Positions 48,835-57,726 of a DNA stretch of 64,000 bases are shown here, piece by piece. The stretch's first letter is position 1. Each line of letters begins with the position of its first letter. A model generated the notes under the pieces. That model was given only the letters and a program-made list of their open reading frames with translations. It searched no databases and was not told where the DNA came from. The DNA comes from Streptomyces sp. NBC_01264 (GTDB lineage Bacteria > Actinomycetota > Actinomycetes > Streptomycetales > Streptomycetaceae): NCBI RefSeq assembly GCF_026340675.1, contig NZ_JAPEOX010000001.1, positions 4,402,001-4,466,000 of the forward strand, given 5' to 3'. Position numbers and translations under genes: made by a program.

Positions 48835-50397
48835 ATGACGGACAGCACCGCAGTCGAACTCAGCCGGTCCCGCACGCTCTGGGACCTGATCACCCGCCGG
48901 GCCGCCATGACCCCGGACGCCCCCGTCCTCATCGAGGCCGCGGAGGGCTCCTCAGCCGACGCCGCCGCCGACCGCCGGCTGACCTTCGGGGAGCTGCGGG
49001 ACCGCTCCGAGCAGGTCGCGGCCGGCCTGTACGACATGGGCGTGCGCCCCGGCACGGTGGTCGCCTGGCAGCTCCCCACCCGCATCGAGACCGTGCTGCT
49101 CTCGGTCGCCCTCGCCCGCATCGGCGCCGTCCAGACCCCCGTGATCCCCTTCTACCGGGACCGCGAGGTCGGCTTCGCGCTGCGCGAGTCGAAGGCCGAG
49201 TTCTTCGCCGTCCCCGGCGTCTGGCGCGGCTTCGACCACACCGCGATGGCGCACCGCCTCGGCGCCCATGGCGTCTTCGAGGCCTACGACTCCCTGCCCA
49301 CGGGCGACCCGGCGGTGCTCCCCCCGCCCCCCGCCGAGGGCGTCTCGGTCCGGTGGATCTACTGGACCTCGGGCACCACCTCGGACCCCAAGGGCGTCCT
49401 GCACACGGACCGCTCGCTCATCGCGGGCGGCTCCTGCCTGGCCCACGCCCTGCACCTGTCACCGGACGACGTCGGCTCGATGGCCTTCCCGTTCGCCCAC
49501 ATCGCCGGACCCGACTACACGGTGATGCTGCTGCTCTACGGGTTCCCGGCGGTCCTCTTCGAGAAGTTCGCGATGCCCGACGCCCTGGACGGCTACCGCC
49601 GCCACGGGGTCACGGTCGCCGGCGGCTCCACCGCCTTCTACTCGATGTTCCTCACCGAGCAGCGCAAGGACCCGTCCGACAAGCTCATCCCCAGCCTCCG
49701 CCTCCTCGCGGGCGGCGGCGCGCCGAAGCCCCCGGAGATCTACCACGCGGTCGTCCGCGAGCTGGGCTGCCAGCTCACCCACGGCTACGGCATGACCGAG
49801 GTCCCCATGATCACGATGGGCGCCCCCGACGACACCGCGGAGAACCTCGCCACCACCGAGGGCCGGCCGCCGCAGGGCATGTCGATCCGCATCACGACCC
49901 CGGAGGGGACGCTCCTGCCCCCGGACACCGACGGGGAGGTCCGCCTGCGCGGGGAGGCGGTCTGCCAGGGATACCTGGGGCGGGAGCAGAACACCGGCGT
50001 CTTCGACGCCGACGGGTACCTGGTCACCGGCGACCTCGGGCACCTCACGAAGGACGGCTACCTGGTCCTCACCGGCCGCAGCAAGGACGTCATCATCCGC
50101 AAGGGCGAGAACATCTCGGCGAAGGAGATCGAGGACCTGCTCCACCTGCTCCCCGGCGTGGCCGACGTCGCGGTCATCGGCCTCCCGGACCCGGAACGCG
50201 GCGAACGCGTCTGCGCCGTCGTGGAGCAGCCCGCGGGCGCGGCCCCGCTGACCCTCGCCGAGGTGACCTCCCACCTGCGCACGGAGGGCCTCTCCACGCA
50301 CAAGCTCCCGGAACAACTGGAACTGGTCGAGGCCCTGCCCCGCAACGACGCCTTGCGCAAGGTCCTCAAGTACAAGCTCCGCGAACGCTTCGCGTAG
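48835..50397 (+). CDS. AMP-forming acyl-CoA ligase (FadD family)
   Basis: This 520-residue class I adenylate-forming ligase has the P-loop YWTSGTTSDPKGVLHT at about 180-195, HGYGMTEVPM as the A5 motif, VTGDLGHL and the hinge LTGRSKDVIIRKGENISAKEIED. The C-terminal NDALRKVLKYKLRE has Lys at the catalytic position but Arg where most ligases have Gly. It differs from the FadD3-like protein at 1925 and is closer in pattern to cyclohexanecarboxylate/short-chain type ligases. The ATG at 48835 has GGGGAGG about 10 nt upstream. It is divergent from the amidohydrolase operon. Confidence 0.88.
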   Translation: MTDSTAVELSRSRTLWDLITRRAAMTPDAPVLIEAAEGSSADAAADRRLTFGELRDRSEQVAAGLYDMGVRPGTVVAWQLPTRIETVLLSVALARIGAVQTPVIPFYRDREVGFALRESKAEFFAVPGVWRGFDHTAMAHRLGAHGVFEAYDSLPTGDPAVLPPPPAEGVSVRWIYWTSGTTSDPKGVLHTDRSLIAGGSCLAHALHLSPDDVGSMAFPFAHIAGPDYTVMLLLYGFPAVLFEKFAMPDALDGYRRHGVTVAGGSTAFYSMFLTEQRKDPSDKLIPSLRLLAGGGAPKPPEIYHAVVRELGCQLTHGYGMTEVPMITMGAPDDTAENLATTEGRPPQGMSIRITTPEGTLLPPDTDGEVRLRGEAVCQGYLGREQNTGVFDADGYLVTGDLGHLTKDGYLVLTGRSKDVIIRKGENISAKEIEDLLHLLPGVADVAVIGLPDPERGERVCAVVEQPAGAAPLTLAEVTSHLRTEGLSTHKLPEQLELVEALPRNDALRKVLKYKLRERFA

Positions 50398-50466
50398 CGG
50401 GGGACGCCCACGAGCGCGGCGGGGCCGCGGGACTCCGCCCCGCCACCCCGCTCCGCCCCGCCGGGG

Positions 50467-50530
50467 CCACGCGTCCGGCGCCGCCGGGGCCACGCGTCCG
50501 GCGCCGCCGGGCTACGCGTCCGGCGCCGCC
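50467..50530. repeat. 23-bp tandem repeat running into the EF-hand gene
   Basis: Nearly three copies of CCACGCGTCCGGCGCCGCCGG(GG) lie end to end. The last unit contains the stop codon of the EF-hand gene and its final codons. The repeat could have lengthened or shortened the protein's tail. Confidence 0.8.
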
Positions 50531-51030
50531 ACCCCGCAGTAGCCGGCGAAGGCCGCCAGGATCTCGTCCTCCGTGATGCGGCCGTCGCCGTCCGCGTCCA
50601 GGGCCGCCGCGACCGGTTCCGCGAGCTCCTCCGGGGTGCCGAGCACGCGCAGGACGCGCGCCGTCGCCGCCGGGGTCGCGCCGAGCCCGTCCGAGTCCGC
50701 CGCCGCGATCACCGCCCGCAGGAACGGCCGTGCGATCTCCGCGAACCGGTGCGGGTTGTCCCGCAGCCGCTTCGCCGCGCCCGTGACGAACTCCTCGCGG
50801 GACACCCGCTGGTCCCCGTCCACGTCCGCGATGCCGGCCATGCCCTGCCAGAAGGCCTCCGCGCCGGCGAACACGGCCTGGCCCCTGTCGGACCGGGCAG
50901 CCACGGCGAATTCGGCCAGGACCGCCCTGGCCGCCGTACTGAAGTCCTCCCGGTCGATGTACCCGGACCCGTCCTGGTCGAAGGTGGCGAAGCGGGCGGC
51001 GATCTTGCGCTCGTATTCTGCGCTGTCCAT
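50512..51030 (-). CDS. EF-hand calcium-binding protein
   Basis: This 172-residue protein has four EF-hand loops, at 18-29 (DQDGSGYIDRED), 69-80 (DVDGDQRVSREE), 112-123 and 145-156 (DADGDGRITEDE). The third loop keeps only the first two acidic positions and lacks the final Glu, so it probably does not bind calcium. No signal peptide is seen. Streptomycete four-EF-hand proteins of this size act as calcium buffers or sensors, for example the Cab proteins. A 23-bp repeat array covers the 3' end. It is divergent from the sigma factor gene. Confidence 0.88.
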   Translation of the reverse strand: MDSAEYERKIAARFATFDQDGSGYIDREDFSTAARAVLAEFAVAARSDRGQAVFAGAEAFWQGMAGIADVDGDQRVSREEFVTGAAKRLRDNPHRFAEIARPFLRAVIAAADSDGLGATPAATARVLRVLGTPEELAEPVAAALDADGDGRITEDEILAAFAGYCGVAAPDA

Positions 51031-51350
51031 ATTCGGCGTTCCGCCTTCACATATGCGGTGGGGTGCAGTTCAAGACAGGACAGGAGCGTAAGGCCTACGT
51101 GGCCTGCGCGTTAAGCGAAGCGGGCAAGCAGGTGGCCGCATCGAACCAGCGCACGAGGAGCGCGGCGGGGCGCGTACGCGTGTACCCATGTCATGGGGCC
51201 GGCATTCGCGTTCACCCCCGCGACGCTCCTAGCACGCGGGGCCCGGTTCCCGGAGGAGGTTCTGGCAAAACGGGCGCACACCCCCGCATGCCCACTACAT
51301 TCGAGTGGTCGACACACGGCTGCGAAACCGGGAATCCGGCTGGGGGCACG
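51031..51350. other. Intergenic region before the second sigma factor
   Basis: The region holds divergent promoters of the EF-hand and sigma genes. The frame is open upstream of the sigma ATG, but it has no ribosome site, so I read it as non-coding. No CAACC/GTC pair was seen. Confidence 0.45.
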
Positions 51351-51929
51351 ATGCCGAAGGACGCACCACCGCGCTGGGACCGCCGCATGCAACAACGCCT
51401 GGCCCGCGGCGAGGCCGCCGCGCTCGGAGAGCTGTACGACCGCTTCGCCTCGCTCGTGCACAGCCTCGCCCACCGGGTCCTGGGCGACGAGAAGGCCGCC
51501 GACCGGGTCACCCGCGAGGTCTTCGGCTACATCTGGGAGAACCCGGACGCCTACGACCCCAAACAGGGCTCCATGCGCTCCTGGGTCGCCCGCATCACCC
51601 AGGGGCAGGCCGTGGCCCGCCTGCGCCAGGCCGAACTGGGCAACGGCTCCCGCGAGGAACTGGAACAGAAAGTGCGCAGCGCCAACGCGGCGGCCCGGGC
51701 CGACTTCATCGTCACCTCCATGCCCGCACCCCTGCGGGCCGCGCTCGAACTCGCCTACTTCAAGCGCCGCGACTACCGCCAGGCCGCCGCCGACCTGCAG
51801 ATCAGCGAGGACGAGGCCCGGCGCCGGCTGCGCCTGGGCCTGCAGCTCCTGTCCACGGCCAACGCCGTCCCGCGCGAGGACACCGTCCCGCCGGGATACG
51901 GTCCCTCCGGATATGGAACCGCCCGATGA
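51351..51929 (+). CDS. ECF-like RNA polymerase sigma factor
   Basis: The product has 192 residues. Region 2 begins RMQQRLARGEAAALGELYDRFASLVHSLAHRVLGD (about 12-46). Region 4 (about 125-170) reads PLRAALELAYFKRRDYRQAAADLQISEDEARRRLRLGLQLL. The region 4 HTH is shorter and more divergent than usual, as in zf-HC2/MDMPI-linked sigma factors. The ATG at 51351 follows GGGGG. The ATGA overlap with the downstream anti-sigma gene couples the two. A redox or envelope signal sensed by the partner's zinc site is a reasonable guess. Confidence 0.82.
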   Translation: MPKDAPPRWDRRMQQRLARGEAAALGELYDRFASLVHSLAHRVLGDEKAADRVTREVFGYIWENPDAYDPKQGSMRSWVARITQGQAVARLRQAELGNGSREELEQKVRSANAAARADFIVTSMPAPLRAALELAYFKRRDYRQAAADLQISEDEARRRLRLGLQLLSTANAVPREDTVPPGYGPSGYGTAR

Positions 51930-53263
51930 CGATGCCGCCGAGCCCCTTCGGTGAAGAAGACGGCGAAGAGTACGAACGGCCCCCGAACCCCGGCGGCCCG
52001 GCGCGCATACCAGGCCCGCGTGGGGCGGCCGACGACCTCGAGGACCTCGACGACCTCGACGACGCCGAGTACGCGAAGTTCACGGAGTACCCGGTCATCA
52101 CCGACTTCCCGGTCGTACCGGCACCCGCGGAGCCCGACCCCGAGCCCGTCCCTGCCGCGCCGCCGCCCAGCCACGCCGTACTGAAGTCCCTGCTCGGCGC
52201 CTGGGCCCTGGCGGCCTGCTCCGCGGAGGAGACCCAGGCCGTCGAGGACCACCTCACGGAATGCGCGCCCTGCGCCGAGGAGGCGCTGCGGCTGCGCGAC
52301 GCCGTGGCGCTGCTGCACCCGGAGGAGAGCCTCGACCTCAAGCCGCTGCTGCGCTCGCGCGTGCTGGAGGACTGCCTCGGCAAGCGCCCCGCCCGCATCC
52401 CAGTCCCGGTGTGGGCCAGCCCGTACGACACCGAGACGGCCCGGCTCGACTCGCTGCTGCGGGACTTCGGGGACTCGGAGTGGCACACGCCGGTCCGGCT
52501 GAAGTGGTTCGAGGAGGAACGCCGCCAGACCCGCCGGACCACGGTGGCCGGGGTCATCGGGCACCTGCTGGCGGTGGACGGCCTCGTGGCGTCCGCGCTG
52601 GGTCTGGACGACCCCCTGGGCCCCGCCGGATCCGCGGGCACCCCGGCCGAGCGCACGGAACGGTTCTGGGAGGACTCCCCGTACCCGACCACCCGCCGCG
52701 TCCGCGAGCCGTGGCGGGAGCAGGGCCACACCCTGGTCCGTACGGTCTCCTTCGCGGGCCGCGGCGTGGCCGAACTGGACGTGGACTACGGCGCCTTCGC
52801 GCTGCCCCTCGGGGACGCGTTCCTGGAGCGGGCCTTCGAGTGCTGGGTCCACGCCGTGGACATCGCGGAGGCGGTGGACTATCCGTACGGGCCGCCGGCC
52901 GCGCCCCACCTGAACCGGATGATCGACCTGGCGGCCCGGCTGCTGCCGGCGGCCCTGGCCGGGCGGCGGCGGGCGGGACTGGCGGCGCCGCCGCGCGGGC
53001 TGGTCGCGGCGGGGGCGCCGGGCCGGACCCTGCACCTGGAGATCGAGGGTGCGGGAGGCGGCGGCTGGGACATCGCGCTGGACTCCCCCGCAGCCAAGCC
53101 CTCACCGGACCACACGGTGGCCCGGATCGCCCTGGACGGCACCGAATTCTGCCAGCTCGCCGCGGGCCACATCTCCCCGGAGGATGCCGCGGTCGGCCAG
53201 AACGGCGACCGCGAGGCCATCCGCGACGTCCTCTTCGCGGCGGCGTCCCTGAGCCGGATGTAG
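51926..53263 (+). CDS. Zinc-finger anti-sigma factor fused to a mycothiol-dependent isomerase-like domain
   Basis: The product has 445 residues. An acidic head (EDLDDLDDAEY) leads to a ZAS-type motif, H109-x3-C113-x2-C116, in a zf-HC2 domain (about 83-145). A DinB/MDMPI-type four-helix domain follows (about 165-310: WHTPVRLKWFEEERRQTRRTTVAGVIGHLLAVDGLVAS). The C-terminal region (about 350-445) resembles the MDMPI C-terminal fold. Mycothiol-dependent maleylpyruvate isomerase folds use a metal and a thiol cofactor, so the protein may sense mycothiol redox state while holding the sigma factor. No membrane helix is predicted, suggesting a soluble regulator. The coupling is seen; the mechanism is inferred. 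Confidence 0.8.
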   Translation: MTMPPSPFGEEDGEEYERPPNPGGPARIPGPRGAADDLEDLDDLDDAEYAKFTEYPVITDFPVVPAPAEPDPEPVPAAPPPSHAVLKSLLGAWALAACSAEETQAVEDHLTECAPCAEEALRLRDAVALLHPEESLDLKPLLRSRVLEDCLGKRPARIPVPVWASPYDTETARLDSLLRDFGDSEWHTPVRLKWFEEERRQTRRTTVAGVIGHLLAVDGLVASALGLDDPLGPAGSAGTPAERTERFWEDSPYPTTRRVREPWREQGHTLVRTVSFAGRGVAELDVDYGAFALPLGDAFLERAFECWVHAVDIAEAVDYPYGPPAAPHLNRMIDLAARLLPAALAGRRRAGLAAPPRGLVAAGAPGRTLHLEIEGAGGGGWDIALDSPAAKPSPDHTVARIALDGTEFCQLAAGHISPEDAAVGQNGDREAIRDVLFAAASLSRM

Positions 53264-53329
53264 AGCCGGTCGGATGCGGGGCGGGCCGGATGCGGGGGCC
53301 GGGTCCGTGCGGCCGGGCCCGGCCGGCGG

Positions 53330-54205
53330 TTACGTGAAGACGACCGTCCGGGTCCCGTTCAGCAGGACCCGGTGCTCGCTGTGCCACTTCACGGCCCGCG
53401 CCAGCGCCTGGCACTCCACGTCCCGCCCGATCGCCACGAGCTGGTCCGGGGTGACCTCGTGCCCCACCCGCTCGACCTCCTGCTCGATGATCGGGCCCTC
53501 GTCCAGGTCCGCCGTCACGTAGTGAGCGGTCGCACCGATGAGCTTCACGCCCCGGGCGTGCGCCTGGTGGTAGGGCTTCGCGCCCTTGAAGCTCGGCAGG
53601 AACGAGTGGTGGATGTTGATGATCCGCCCGCTCAGCTCCTTGCACAGGGTGTCCGACAGCACCTGCATGTACCGGGCGAGGACCACGAGGTCGACCTCCT
53701 CGGCACGCACCAGCTCCAGCAGCCGCGCCTCCGCCGCCGCCTTCGTGTCCTTCGTCACCGGGATGTGCACGAACGGGACCCCGTACGAGCCGACCAGTTC
53801 CTCGAAGTCGGTGTGGTTCGAGACGACGGCCGCGATCTCCACCGGCAGCGCACCGATCCGGTGCCGGAAGAGCAGGTCGTTGAGGCAGTGCCCGAACTTC
53901 GACACCATCAGCACGATCCGCATGCGCTCGTCGGAGCGGTGGATCTGCCAGTCCATCCGGAAGGTGTCGCCGATCGCGGCGAAGCTGGCCCGCAGCTTCT
54001 CCACGGTCACCGGGGCGTCGGCCGCGAAGTGGACCCGCATGAAGAACAGGCCGGTGTCGCGGTCGCCGAACTGCTGGCTGTCCTCGATGTTGCACCCGGT
54101 CATGAACAGATAGCTGGACACGGCGTGCACGATGCCCTGCTTGTCGGGGCACGAAAGGGTCAGTACGTACTGCTGCGGGGCCTGGGGCTGCGGGTCGTCG
54201 CTCAT
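53330..54205 (-). CDS. purU: Formyltetrahydrofolate deformylase
   Basis: This 291-residue enzyme hydrolyses 10-formyl-THF to THF and formate. An N-terminal ACT domain (about 12-85, YVLTLSCPDKQGIVHAVSSYL) precedes the formyltransferase fold. INIHHSFLPSFKGAKPYHQAHARGVKLIGATAHYV and the following DLDEGPII hold the Asn-His-Asp catalytic set. The ATG at 54205 begins MSDDPQPQAPQQY; six upstream codons are open but weakly supported. It is next to the SCO4402-like gene in the same direction, spaced 19 nt, which suggests an operon. Confidence 0.93.
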   Translation of the reverse strand: MSDDPQPQAPQQYVLTLSCPDKQGIVHAVSSYLFMTGCNIEDSQQFGDRDTGLFFMRVHFAADAPVTVEKLRASFAAIGDTFRMDWQIHRSDERMRIVLMVSKFGHCLNDLLFRHRIGALPVEIAAVVSNHTDFEELVGSYGVPFVHIPVTKDTKAAAEARLLELVRAEEVDLVVLARYMQVLSDTLCKELSGRIINIHHSFLPSFKGAKPYHQAHARGVKLIGATAHYVTADLDEGPIIEQEVERVGHEVTPDQLVAIGRDVECQALARAVKWHSEHRVLLNGTRTVVFT

Positions 54206-54224
54206 GACCCGACAGCCTTCCACA

Positions 54225-54671
54225 TCACACCGCGCGCGTGAGGATCCTCAGGACGTCGAGTGACCGCGGACGCGCGTCCGCGTCGTCCCCGTCCGCCGTC
54301 GACAGCCGTACGTGGGCTTCGCGCGCGGCCCGTACCGCCTCCGGCCAGGCATGGTGCTCCAGGTATCCGGAGACCGGGGCGTCGGGGCCTATCTGGTGCA
54401 TGATCCGCAGCACGCGCAGCACGGCGAGGTCCACGAGGGCCGCCTCCTGCGAGTCGCGGAAGATCGTGCCGACGTACTTCTCCGCGGACCAGCTGTCGAG
54501 CCAGGTGTCCTCGACGAGCCGGTACACGGCGTCGGTGACGTCCCCGTACCCTTCGGCGCCGGCCAGCCAGGTGTCCTCCTGGAACGCGGGGTCGGAAAGC
54601 ATGTGCAGCGCCGAGCGCACGTTGCTGCGCCAGCGCCACCACGGCATGTCATTGAGGGGCATGCCGCCCAT
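54225..54671 (-). CDS. SCO4402-family protein, unknown function
   Basis: The product has about 148 residues, mainly helical and soluble. MPLNDMPWWRWRSNVRSALHMLSDPAFQEDTWL is the conserved start. ADARPRSLDVLRILTRAV closes it. The family is conserved in Streptomyces next to purU, as I recall from S. coelicolor; no function is known. ATG starts at 54671 (MGG) or 54662 (MPLN) are possible; the longer frame to 54809 includes a plausible promoter and is not preferred. Likely co-transcribed with purU. Confidence 0.65.
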   Translation of the reverse strand: MGGMPLNDMPWWRWRSNVRSALHMLSDPAFQEDTWLAGAEGYGDVTDAVYRLVEDTWLDSWSAEKYVGTIFRDSQEAALVDLAVLRVLRIMHQIGPDAPVSGYLEHHAWPEAVRAAREAHVRLSTADGDDADARPRSLDVLRILTRAV

Positions 54672-54896
54672 GGTGGAGGAGCGGCCGCCGTGGGCGGAAG
54701 AGTTCTTCGAACCTTGGGCGAATGTCACGCTTTCGATCGTACGTTCCCGTGCGGCGTGATCTTCAGGCGCCCGGACCCGGGGGCCCGGACCCACCCGGCG
54801 CTCACTCACCGTGTGCGCGCCACCCGTAATTCACCTGGATGTCACTGGATGTTGTGTACACCTCACACTTCAGTTACCCGGGGGGCGGAATGGTGC

Positions 54897-56228
54897 ATGC
54901 ACATGACCACCCGGCGATCCGCAGCGGCACTCTCCCGAACCCTTCTGGCCCGGACCACGGCCATGGCGATGGGCGCGTGTCTCGTCGCCGGCTGCGGGGC
55001 GCTCCCCGGGGGCTCGGGGGGCTCCGGGGACGCCGACACCCTCACGGTCATGACCTTCGCTCCGGAGGAGTCCAAGGCGACCAACATGCCCGGCATGCCG
55101 GGCATGGCCAAGGCCTACGAGCGCTGGGTCAACGCCAAGGGTGGCATCAACGGCCGCAAGCTCCGCGTCCTGACCTGCGACGAGCGCAACACGCCCACCG
55201 GCGCCGCCGACTGCGCCCGCAAGGCGGTCGCCGAGAAGGCCGTCGCCGTCATCGGCTCCTACAGCCAGCACGGACGCGCCTTCCTGGCCCCGCTGGAAGT
55301 CGCGGGCATCCCCTTCATCGGCGGGTACGGGGTCTCCCCCGAGGAGTTCCAGTCCCCGCTCTCCTACCCGGTCAACGGCGGCCAGCCCGTCCTGGTGGCC
55401 GGCGCCGGCCACCAGCTGGGGCGCACCTGCGCCAAGGTCGCCCTGGTCCGCCCCGACACCCTCGCCGGCGATTCCCTGCCGGGCCAGCTCAACTCCGGCC
55501 TCAAGGCCAACCAGATGGACGGGGCCAGCGACATCCGGGCCGCCGAGGACTCCGCGGACCTCTCCGCCCAGGCCGGCGAGGCACTGGTCGACTCCACCCC
55601 GAAGGGCGGCGGGAAGGGCACGAAGGACGGCAAGGAGAAGGGCTGCGTGGCCGCCGTGCTCGGCGCCCGCACCGAGACCTTCTTCGACGCCTTCCGCCGC
55701 CTCGACTCCCAGGACCGCAAGCCTCAGATCTCCTCGGTGCTCGGCTCGGTCAGCCAGGCCCTGGTCGACCGCACCGGCGGCAAGGAGAGCCCCTTCGAGG
55801 GCGCGTACGTCACGAGCTGGTACCCGGTCTCCACCGACCCCCTCTGGGCGCAGATGCGTAACGTGATCTCCGACTACGCCTTCGGCGACAACGCCGTGGA
55901 CCCCGACGACAGCGGCGCCCAGACCACCTGGATCGCGTACACGGTGTTCGGCGAGATGGTGAAGCGGTTCAAGGAGGACGAGGAGATCACCGGGCGCACC
56001 CTCACCCGCAGGCTCAACCAGGCCGATCCCGTCACGACCGGCGGCCTGACCCCCGAACTCAGCTGGCGCTACCAGGACATGCGCGCCGTCTCCGGCTTCC
56101 CCCGCATGGTCAACGGCCGGGTCACCTTCCAGGTCGTCCAGCAGGGCCGCCTGGTGGCCCAGCAGGTCGGGGCGGCGGCGTCCATGGACATGACCAAGAC
56201 CCTGGAACAGGCCCCCCGTTCGAGCTAG
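54897..56228 (+). CDS. Branched-chain amino acid-type ABC solute-binding lipoprotein
   Basis: The product has 443 residues. A lipobox ends LVAGC with C33, giving a membrane-tethered protein. The Peripla_BP_6 fold has TLTVMTFAPEE, MPGMAKAYERWVNAKGGINGRKLRVLTCDERN as ligand-binding start, and VAVIGSYSQHGRAFLAPLEVAGIPFIGG. The C-terminal lobe includes YVTSWYPVSTDPLWAQM. Typically such proteins bind amino acids or other small carboxylates, but no permease genes are adjacent, so it may act as an orphan receptor. The ATG at 54897 has a G-rich ribosome site 7 nt upstream. Confidence 0.82.
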   Translation: MHMTTRRSAAALSRTLLARTTAMAMGACLVAGCGALPGGSGGSGDADTLTVMTFAPEESKATNMPGMPGMAKAYERWVNAKGGINGRKLRVLTCDERNTPTGAADCARKAVAEKAVAVIGSYSQHGRAFLAPLEVAGIPFIGGYGVSPEEFQSPLSYPVNGGQPVLVAGAGHQLGRTCAKVALVRPDTLAGDSLPGQLNSGLKANQMDGASDIRAAEDSADLSAQAGEALVDSTPKGGGKGTKDGKEKGCVAAVLGARTETFFDAFRRLDSQDRKPQISSVLGSVSQALVDRTGGKESPFEGAYVTSWYPVSTDPLWAQMRNVISDYAFGDNAVDPDDSGAQTTWIAYTVFGEMVKRFKEDEEITGRTLTRRLNQADPVTTGGLTPELSWRYQDMRAVSGFPRMVNGRVTFQVVQQGRLVAQQVGAAASMDMTKTLEQAPRSS

Positions 56229-56237
56229 GGAGCGCCC

Positions 56238-57590
56238 CTAGAGCTGGCTCTTGTCCCGCTTGGTGAGGTCGTACTTGCCGGCGATGGAGTTCCACAACCC
56301 GGCCGCGGTCTCCTTGGCCCGGGTGGCGTCACCGCTCGACTTGTTCCCGTCCGAGGCGTTGTCGGTGGTCTTGGCCTTGCCGTCCTTGCACTTGTCGCCG
56401 TCGCCCTTGATGTCGTCCGCCCAGTCCGCGTAGCTGTTGTCGGCCTCGGCGGAGGACTTCCACGCCTTGGTGAGGGCCGCGGTCAGCTTCCCGTCGTTCG
56501 GGAGCTTGTCCACCTTGAGCTCCTGGAGCCGGGTCACCAGCTCCTGGCGCTGCCGGGCCGCGTCGCGCAGGTCGGTGGCCGCCTGATCCAGGTTGCTGCA
56601 GCTCTTGATGTCCTCGACGGCCTTGATCACCGCGGCCCGGCTGTCGTTGCTGTCCGCGAGGAGCTTGTCGAGCTGGACCGCCTGCGGCTGCGCGGGGTCC
56701 AGCGCGGCCTCTCCGGAGTCCGCGGCGGAGCTGCCGGGGGTCGGGGCGGGTGCCACGGCGGCCGGGTCGTTGTTCTGGGCCTTGCCGTCACTGAGCAGCG
56801 CGCCGACCCCGAGCCCGACGACGGCCAGGCCGATGACGACGGCGGCGATGATCGCGGGAGAGACCTTGCGGGGGGCCGGCGGCTCCGCGTAGGGCGGCGG
56901 CTGCTGCTGGTACTGCTGCGGCGGCGCGTACTGCTGCTGGGGCGGCTGCTGCTGGTACTGCTGCGCGTACTGCTGTTGCTGCGGGTGGGGGCGCTGCTGC
57001 GGCGGCTGCCGGCGGAGCACCGGCTCCTGGACGGGGGGCAGTTGCGCCGTGTGCTGCAACTCCTCCCCCCGGAACAGCCCGTCGAACCCGGCTGCGGGAT
57101 CGGCCGGCCCGGCCGGCACCGGCGGGATGAACTGCGTCGCGGCCTCGTCGTGGGAGGGGCCCGCGGGGACCGGCGGTATGTACTGGGTGGCCGCCTCGCC
57201 GTGCGGCGGACCCGCGGGGACCGGCGCGATGAACTGCGTCGCCGCCTCCTCGTGCGCGGGGGCGGCGGGCACCGGCGGAATGTACTGGGTGGCCGCCTCC
57301 GGCAGCGGCGGGTAACCGTAGCCGTGCGGGTCGCCGGGGCCCTCGTAGCCGGGGCCGACCACGTGACCCTGCGGGTAGCCGTAGGCGGGGCCCTCAGGTG
57401 CGGGGTATCCGTAGGCGTGCTGACCGTAGGCGGGCCCGCCGTCGGAGGGCTGCCCGTAGGACGGCTGGCCGGGCAGGTACTCCGGCTCCCCGCCGGGCTG
57501 CGCGGGCGGCTGCGTCGGCGGCTGCGCGGGTACGTACGGGCCCCACGGCTCGCCTCCCTGCGGGCTGCCGCCCTGTCCGCTCTCCGTCAC
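56238..57590 (-). CDS. Pro/Gln-rich membrane protein with EAATQ repeats
   Basis: The product has 450 residues. The N-terminal cytoplasmic half is disordered: Tyr/Gly/Pro-rich stretches, then four tandem repeats of 16-17 residues (EAATQYIPPVPAGP type, about 98-164), then a Gln/Pro region. One membrane helix follows at about 245-266 (IIAAVVIGLAVVGLGVGALL). The outer domain (about 290-450) is helical, with KLLADSNDSRAAVIKAVEDIKSCSN and two further Cys nearby. The repeats carry a Thr in a fixed A-T-Q-Y/F-I context, a possible phosphorylation or FHA-docking site. The GTG at 57590 has GGGAG 6 nt upstream. Confidence 0.72.
   Translation of the reverse strand: MTESGQGGSPQGGEPWGPYVPAQPPTQPPAQPGGEPEYLPGQPSYGQPSDGGPAYGQHAYGYPAPEGPAYGYPQGHVVGPGYEGPGDPHGYGYPPLPEAATQYIPPVPAAPAHEEAATQFIAPVPAGPPHGEAATQYIPPVPAGPSHDEAATQFIPPVPAGPADPAAGFDGLFRGEELQHTAQLPPVQEPVLRRQPPQQRPHPQQQQYAQQYQQQPPQQQYAPPQQYQQQPPPYAEPPAPRKVSPAIIAAVVIGLAVVGLGVGALLSDGKAQNNDPAAVAPAPTPGSSAADSGEAALDPAQPQAVQLDKLLADSNDSRAAVIKAVEDIKSCSNLDQAATDLRDAARQRQELVTRLQELKVDKLPNDGKLTAALTKAWKSSAEADNSYADWADDIKGDGDKCKDGKAKTTDNASDGNKSSGDATRAKETAAGLWNSIAGKYDLTKRDKSQL
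57099..57299 (-). repeat. Four tandem 48-51-nt coding repeats
   Basis: The DNA encodes EAATQYIPPVP, EAATQFIAPVP, EAATQYIPPVP and EAATQFIPPVP units in series, in the middle of the Pro/Gln-rich protein. Alternate units share the Tyr/Phe choice, so the array may have grown by doubling of a pair. Confidence 0.8.
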
Positions 57591-57726
57591 CGGAACTCCC
57601 TTTCCGACCTGTCCGCGTCTACGGAACCGTCGGCTCACGCTACCGGTCCCCGCCGAGTTTGCCAGTGTCGGCCTCGTCGACAGGGGCCGGGCATCCGGTA
57701 CCGGCGGGAATTCGACGCGGCCCGTA

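Noticed and set aside
48835..50397. Second FadD3 copy
   Set aside because: It lacks the NPFFHTFGYK and GPPT/SLLDHP phrases of the FadD3 group and is a different ligase.
50467..50530. CRISPR-like repeats
   Set aside because: Repeats are directly adjacent with no spacers.
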